From Trichosphaerium sp. ATCC 40318 (lineage: Eukaryota > Discosea > Flabellinia > Trichosidae), in contig JALMLS010000578.1 of NCBI GenBank assembly GCA_038496445.1, positions 248,001 to 312,000 of the forward strand: DNA of 64,000 nt, read 5' to 3'. Shown here one piece after another: positions 59,443-64,000 of this stretch; within the stretch, counting starts at the first letter, position 1; every line of letters begins with the position of its first letter. The position numbers were made by a program, and so were the translations under genes. The notes under the pieces are model-generated. The model searched no databases, had not been told where the DNA came from, and saw only the letters and a program-made list of their open reading frames with translations.

Positions 59443-59911
59443 AAAGGGGTTGTCTAGACAGGCAATTCTCTTTACAATAGCAATGATTAACGACATTGTT
59501 ATTAACACATGCACCTGACATACCAAAAACATATACGTCTAATGTGCCTACGACGTATTCTGCCGATGAACCTCAACAGAGCTAAAAACTCAATAACCAA
59601 CAGCACAACACATGTAAAAAACTGTTAATAAACGTGTTGTCAATCGCCTCAGTTTACAACTGTTAGAGGGTACTTTAACACCTTCATCAATTATCAAAAC
59701 CAAGAAAGGATGCTGAACTCCACCAAGTGCTTTTATACCATTAATTTTTACTACATTTAAGCTATAAGTTTGTTGTTGACGAGTTGGAGCAAAAAACTGT
59801 CCCGGAAGCTTGAAGTACTTGTCAAAACTCCGCGCAACCTTAACCGACTACTGTTTTTTTTGGGCCGGGCTTAAGTCATATGGTTAAGTAACCCGAAAAA
59901 TTTTTGAAGCA
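59443..59911. other. Intergenic, no gene seen
   Basis: Spacer between the PARP gene and the NHL gene; no coding signal and no CACGTG box. Confidence 0.4.
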
Positions 59912-60901
59912 ATGGAGTCATACATGGACATTACAGAGAATACGCATAAACGAGACCGTGAAGAAGATGACAGCCTCTCTGTAGATGTAACGAGACCAGC
60001 AAAGCGTTCAAAACAAAGCCAACAGGATTCCAAACCGAAAGTATACAAACCGACTATTATTTGCGATATATCAGCGTCTCTACGCGATCCTACGGTAGAA
60101 TCAATAACTTGTACGCAAAATGGAGATATAATATTCACAGACGGCCAAAGCGACTCGCTATACGTAGTTAGTACGTCAATGAACCTATCACAGCCGACAG
60201 TTAAGACTTTCCTTGGCTGTGGACCAAATGCACAGTTCGCAGGTTTTACGTCATTGCCTGTACCCAAAAACTCTTCTTTGCTATCTGCTGATGTTATATG
60301 TCCAAGACAAGTGATGGTAGGAAATGATGAACTTATTTATTTTGTTGATGGCACGTGGGTACGAGAAATAAACGTCTCTGAAGACACTGTTAAAACAATT
60401 CTTGGAAAAGGATTTAAGAACGTTCCTGGAGGTCTAGAATGTCCTGTAGGTCTTTCAATGGATTCAAGTTATAACCTTTATGTTGCAGATGTTGGTGGGT
60501 CTATAATACGTAAAGGACAAGATGGAGAATTGAAGAGGTTTGATTTTGAAGGCAAAAAACCGGTGTATGTTAGTTTTAATGGAAAAGACATTGTTGCTGT
60601 ATTACATGGTCGTATAGATAAGCTAGATAGAGATAATGATATATTTTATTCTTTAATAGACTTACCGAGAGGTATACGTAAGTTATACGGGTGTACAAGC
60701 ACGTGTGATGGAGAAACTTTTATTTCAACAAACCAAGGTGTTTTCATTTATGTTGATGGAAAGAACACGCTAGAGAAGTTAAAGATACAAGTGGATGGCC
60801 ATGTCGGAGCTATTTGTTTTAATGAAGGTATAATGTATGGTGTAGTAGAGAAGAATAACATTGATGGGAATAATGTAAGTTTATTTAAACTTGACTTGTA
60901 A
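59912..60901 (+). CDS. NHL-type beta-propeller protein
   Basis: Single exon, 329 residues. The N-terminus carries a bipartite basic stretch typical of a nuclear localisation signal (KRDREEDD ... RPAKRSKQ). The rest has about six propeller blades with the NHL pattern, such as GDIIFTDGQSDSLYVVS, ECPVGLSMDSSYNLYVADVG and TSTCDGETFISTNQGVFIYV. It ends SLFKLDL-stop. Propellers of this kind mediate protein or RNA contacts; no catalytic or RING/B-box domain is attached. A truncated second copy of the last third lies at 63330-63587. Convergent with the GT31 gene, only about 35 bases away. Confidence 0.75.
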   Translation: MESYMDITENTHKRDREEDDSLSVDVTRPAKRSKQSQQDSKPKVYKPTIICDISASLRDPTVESITCTQNGDIIFTDGQSDSLYVVSTSMNLSQPTVKTFLGCGPNAQFAGFTSLPVPKNSSLLSADVICPRQVMVGNDELIYFVDGTWVREINVSEDTVKTILGKGFKNVPGGLECPVGLSMDSSYNLYVADVGGSIIRKGQDGELKRFDFEGKKPVYVSFNGKDIVAVLHGRIDKLDRDNDIFYSLIDLPRGIRKLYGCTSTCDGETFISTNQGVFIYVDGKNTLEKLKIQVDGHVGAICFNEGIMYGVVEKNNIDGNNVSLFKLDL

Positions 60902-61300
60902 GTCTACAATCAACTTGGGTTTTTTTTTTTCAAAATCACTTTATTGCTTCTTGTCTTCTTTCCCACCATGACTTACGTGGTTCGTCATGGCGAGATTGTT
61001 TATGCCACCAGTACTTGTTTTCTCCTTCTCCACAGAAAGATTCAAAGTAGGTTCTGTGCAGTTCAGTGTACAAGTGTTTGTAAGCGTCTATCCTCACTTC
61101 CTGTGTTGTATTTTTAATAAGTTGTGTAGACACAAAACGTGATTGCACTTACTGCAATGTAAGCAGCAGTACGATCGCATGTATCCATAAACTGAGGTTG
61201 TATTTGAGTGAAGTGTAAATCAGCAAGCATAACAGCAGTGCCAACATCTTCAAAGTAATTTAATTTTGGTCTTTTTTCTATTGGCTATTTTGTGTTCAAA
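60645..61300. repeat. Duplicated block (partner 63330-64000)
   Basis: The 3' third of the NHL gene plus the 3' end of the convergent GT31 gene are repeated 2.7 kb away in the same orientation with few changes. The left border of the partner lies in the NHL reading frame at about 63325-63335; the right border is outside the window. Confidence 0.8.
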
Positions 61301-62336
61301 GTATTAGTTTTACCTCAACGTTGTTTCTAAAAAATGCTGATTTTGTACGCACAAGCATCCAGTAGCTATTATACATGTGTAACGCGAGATCATGTGATAA
61401 GATATAAGCGCCACCAGCAGCGTACTGCAGAGGAAGATATTTTTGTGGTACCATAGAAGTTGAATCGTTGTATATTGCTGTCCGCCCGTAGTACACTCGC
61501 CTCTTTGGGAAGTACTTTGAATACTCTAAAATTTTATTTGGTAGGATCCATGCGTCATCATCACCTTTAAAGGTGTTAGTAGATCAGATTGGTACTAGCA
61601 ATTGTTTTTTATGAATGTTGAATGTTCAATATTGATAATGTACATTTTAGAATGTAGTCAAAGTTGTAAGTCTCAATTGCATATTTGATAAACAACATTG
61701 TCTTCATTGATAGGTCCTCGTATTTATCTTTCATTGGAAGTAGTTTAATATCTCCATACGTATCGTTCTCTATCAATATTAGAGCCAAAACGAAAAATAG
61801 AGTGTAATTATCAAACTAAATTCAGACTATACCTCTTTTAAGTTCCTTCATGATATCAGGACCTTTACCATCAATAAGTCATTAAAGTACTTTAAATTTA
61901 ACAACCGCACGTATATGTTTACCGCCCATTATCCAATATGCTTCGTACTCCTTACCTTGTGTATCTTTAGGGAATCTACCACAAAACGTTAATCACCTTA
62001 GAAAAAAATAATCACAAAACAAAAAAGCTATTTTTAGTACAGGTTCCACCACGTGTTTCTTATGGGTCTTCGTCTACGTATGTATTGTGGTGATGAAAAT
62101 GCTCCAAAAATTATCTTCCTGTGCGGTAATGATTTGTTTCTTAGTTTAACAACGTGTGGAACTATTTTATCAACAAATTTAGGCATATCTGAGACTTTTG
62201 AGACTTCCGAGGGTTCCGGAAGGCTGTTTTGCTGCTTGATTTGATTTTTTGGCTTTGCACTCATAATATTTACGAGAAACAAGATTATTATAATATTGTA
62301 GAATAAAAGCCAATATGATTGCCAGAGTATTTGCAT
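60936..62336 (-). CDS. GT31 (beta-1,3-galactosyl/GlcNAc-transferase type) type II membrane glycosyltransferase
   Basis: Short cytosolic end and signal anchor (QSYWLLFYNIIIILFLVNIM), a stem, then the GT31 domain: KIIFGAFSSPQYIRRRRPIR with NTWW, FPKDTQGKEYEAYWIMG, DGKGPDIMKELKRENDTYGD, MKDKYEDLSMKTMLFIKYAI, YILKCDDDAW (the DDD metal-binding motif), KRRVYYGRTAIY, YLPLQYAAGGAYILSHDLA and DVGTAVMLADL. This is the usual order in Golgi beta-1,3-glycosyltransferases. Several GT-AG introns close in phase (for example 62040 to about 61969, and the one splitting KC|DDD). The C-terminus (WWHKQSRHDEPRKSWWERR) is basic and aromatic. Donor and acceptor sugars are unknown. It could glycosylate the secreted proteins encoded nearby. 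Confidence 0.82.
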
Positions 62337-63329
62337 GGCCGTACAGTAAGGAATCTTGACAATTTATGACCATGATACTGATTGTTGAAAGATATCTAAG
62401 ATGTATCTCGTTCTATCACTGTGGTAAAGACCTACAAATGTTATGTGGTTATGACGGATCCGGTCGTAATAGCTTGTTGGTGTAACAACAGTTAGCGAGA
62501 TGACTCGAGGAATAGAGTTTTGTGAAAATTTGAAGTTCACGTGCTCTGTTATTAAATCGCTTTCTTGCAGTTGTATGACATCTCAATTTAGTATAGAACA
62601 TAATAAATCAGTTAACAGATACGCCTTTTCCGTTACTTTTGGTTTCAGCCAAAATTAGCACACAGAATTGACGCGTAAGCTAAATTTTTTTATCGTAGCT
62701 CATATTTCTGTATCACATCTGAAGATTGTCGTCTTAACTAATCCAATAATTTAGAAACAGTCCTGGTTGCAATATTCAAGCAGTCCATCTGAAGTTGCTA
62801 TTTCGTAGTGGCCCACATTATGCCGAAATGCGAACAATGTAAAATCCTTGTCAATTCCTACCTAAAAAAAAAAAGGTTTAATGTCAGATGAGAAGAATTG
62901 TAAGAAAATTCTCCTTTGCAACCAAATGTCTGTAGGGCTATGTACTTAACATGTTACTTAATATATAGTTTAGTTTCCATATACCCAACCTTCGTACCTT
63001 TACAATGTCGTTGTATTCTATTGTTGCGTTCTACTTTTGTTCATGTTCTCATCATCATAGGATGCTCGTATCCAGCTGAAAGACATCAATCGAGATGTTG
63101 AAACTAACGCCCTTCCGTTATGAATACAAGCAATATTCATATTCATTGTCCCGTAAGCCATACATATTCATGGGCGTTTGGTGAGTCAGGATGTTGAGGA
63201 GCTTTTGGTTTGTAGCACCTAGCGATGTTCCAAATGGATAGATTCAACAAGTTGCATAAAAAAAAAAATTCTCGGTTTTCTCTAGCTGTATTGTGAAACA
63301 AAACGGCACAAATTAAGCTAAATAGACAA
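62337..63329. other. Intergenic with one possible terminal exon
   Basis: Contains CACGTG at about 62538 upstream of the GT31 gene. A candidate exon on the minus strand at 62861-62751 is listed separately. Otherwise no gene. Confidence 0.4.
62751..62861 (-). CDS. Possible terminal exon of an unknown gene
   Basis: A strong acceptor (poly-T then TTTTAG) is followed by 36 codons (VGIDKDFTLFAFRHNVGHYE, then IATSDGLLEYCNQDCF) and a stop. The peptide looks like a beta-strand-rich domain end. Upstream exons were not found. Weak support. Confidence 0.3.
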   Translation of the reverse strand, partial: VGIDKDFTLFAFRHNVGHYEIATSDGLLEYCNQDCF

Positions 63330-63587
63330 TTTTATTCTTTAATAGACTTACCGAGAGGTATACATAAGTTGTACGGATGTACAAGCACGTGTGATGGAGA
63401 AACTTTTATTTCAACAAACCAAGGTGTTTTCATTTATGTTGATGGAAAGAACACGCTAGAGAAGTTAAAGATACAAGTGAATGGTCATGTCAGAGCTATT
63501 TGTTTTAGTGAAGGTATAATGTATGATGTAGTAGAGAAGAATAACATTGATGGGAATAATGTAAGTTTATTTAAACTTGACTTGTAA
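63330..63587 (+). pseudogene. Truncated NHL gene copy
   Basis: Copy of the last 86 or so codons of the gene at 59912 with a few substitutions (for example HKLYGCTSTCDGE, GHVRAICFSEGIMYDV), ending SLFKLDL-stop. The first two thirds and the start are missing. Confidence 0.75.
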
Positions 63588-63632
63588 GTCCACAATCAAC
63601 TTGGGGTTTTTTTTTCAAAATCAAGTGATTTT

Positions 63633-64000
63633 TTAATGATTCCAATCTTCTTGTCTTCTTTCCCACCACGACTTGCGTGGTTCCTCATGGCGAGAATATT
63701 TATGCCACCAGTACTTGTTTTCTCCTTCTCCACAGAAAGATTCAAAGTAGGTTCTGTGCAGTTCAGTGTACAAGTGTTTGAAAGCGTCTATCCTCACTTC
63801 CTGTGTTGTATTATTACTATGTTGTTTAGACACAAAACGTGATTGCACTTACTGGAATATAAGCAGTAGCACGATCGCAAGTATTCATAAACTGAGGTTG
63901 TATTTGAGTGAAGTGTAAATCAGCAAGCATAACAGCAGTACCAACATCTTCAAAGTAATTTAATTTTGGTCTTTGTTCTATTGGCTATTTTGTTCAAAGT
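63633..64000 (-). CDS. Second GT31 glycosyltransferase, 3' part only
   Basis: C-terminal exons of a close paralog of the 60936 gene, in the same relation to the NHL fragment. The last exon encodes TTQEVRIDAFKHLYTELHRT and FESFCGEGENKYWWHKYS, with stop at 63633. The intron and the preceding exon (MLADLHFTQIQPQ region, antisense near 63900) are also conserved. The 5' part lies beyond the window, so whether it is functional cannot be judged. Confidence 0.7.

Overview
The window is nuclear DNA of a eukaryote, most likely a free-living protist. Nearly every gene is split by short GT-AG introns, mostly about 35-110 bases, with GTANGT-like donors and CTAAC-like branch sites. A few introns start with GC. 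The gene content (homeodomain, ankyrin-PARP, tandem CH domains, family 9 cellulase, GT31 glycosyltransferase, MORN-SAM protein, F-box/LRR proteins) fits an amoebozoan or another wall-forming unicellular eukaryote better than a plant or fungus. The species cannot be named from the sequence. The gene models below were built by hand from splice signals, reading phase and family resemblance.

Layout. 1-3.9 kb: a calponin-type CH gene running off the left edge, a cpYpsA/SLOG-family gene and a homeodomain exon. 4.9-14.3 kb: two inverted copies of a ~0.66 kb dispersed repeat enclosing a small unknown gene, a triose-phosphate/nucleotide-sugar transporter and a large F-box/LRR gene. 14.4-24.3 kb (minus strand): a secreted family 9 endoglucanase with a C-terminal membrane segment or GPI signal, then a ~6 kb gene for a secreted protein with six LamG-like domains. 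25.5-29.2 kb: an unknown gene and an antiquitin-type aldehyde dehydrogenase. 29.3-30.5 kb: three hairpins with matching stems, and a tRNA-like element with its B box before its A box. 31-52 kb: an F-box/VHTI-repeat gene, a MORN-SAM gene, and an expanded cluster of two secreted families. Family A is at 33.5, 35.7 and 45.7 kb, with remnants at 42.5 and 50.4 kb. Family B is at 40.1, 43.3 and 48.0 kb. A tandem-CH actin-binding fragment follows. 52.7-64 kb: a TMEM242-like gene, an F-box/lectin-fold gene, an ankyrin-PARP gene, an NHL propeller gene, a GT31 glycosyltransferase, and a second broken copy of the last two at the right edge.

The most unusual signal is a shared C-terminal tail, Cys-x-Arg-Arg-Leu. 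It lies at or within seven residues of the stop in three otherwise unrelated secreted architectures: the six-LamG protein, family A and family B. Together with the cellulase, the transporter and the GT31 enzyme, this suggests a region rich in cell-surface or extracellular-matrix functions, possibly with a common sorting or anchoring step for the tailed proteins. A second window-wide signal is strong excess of the palindrome CACGTG (often TCACGTGA), which recurs about 20-190 bases upstream of many start codons and looks like a core promoter element.
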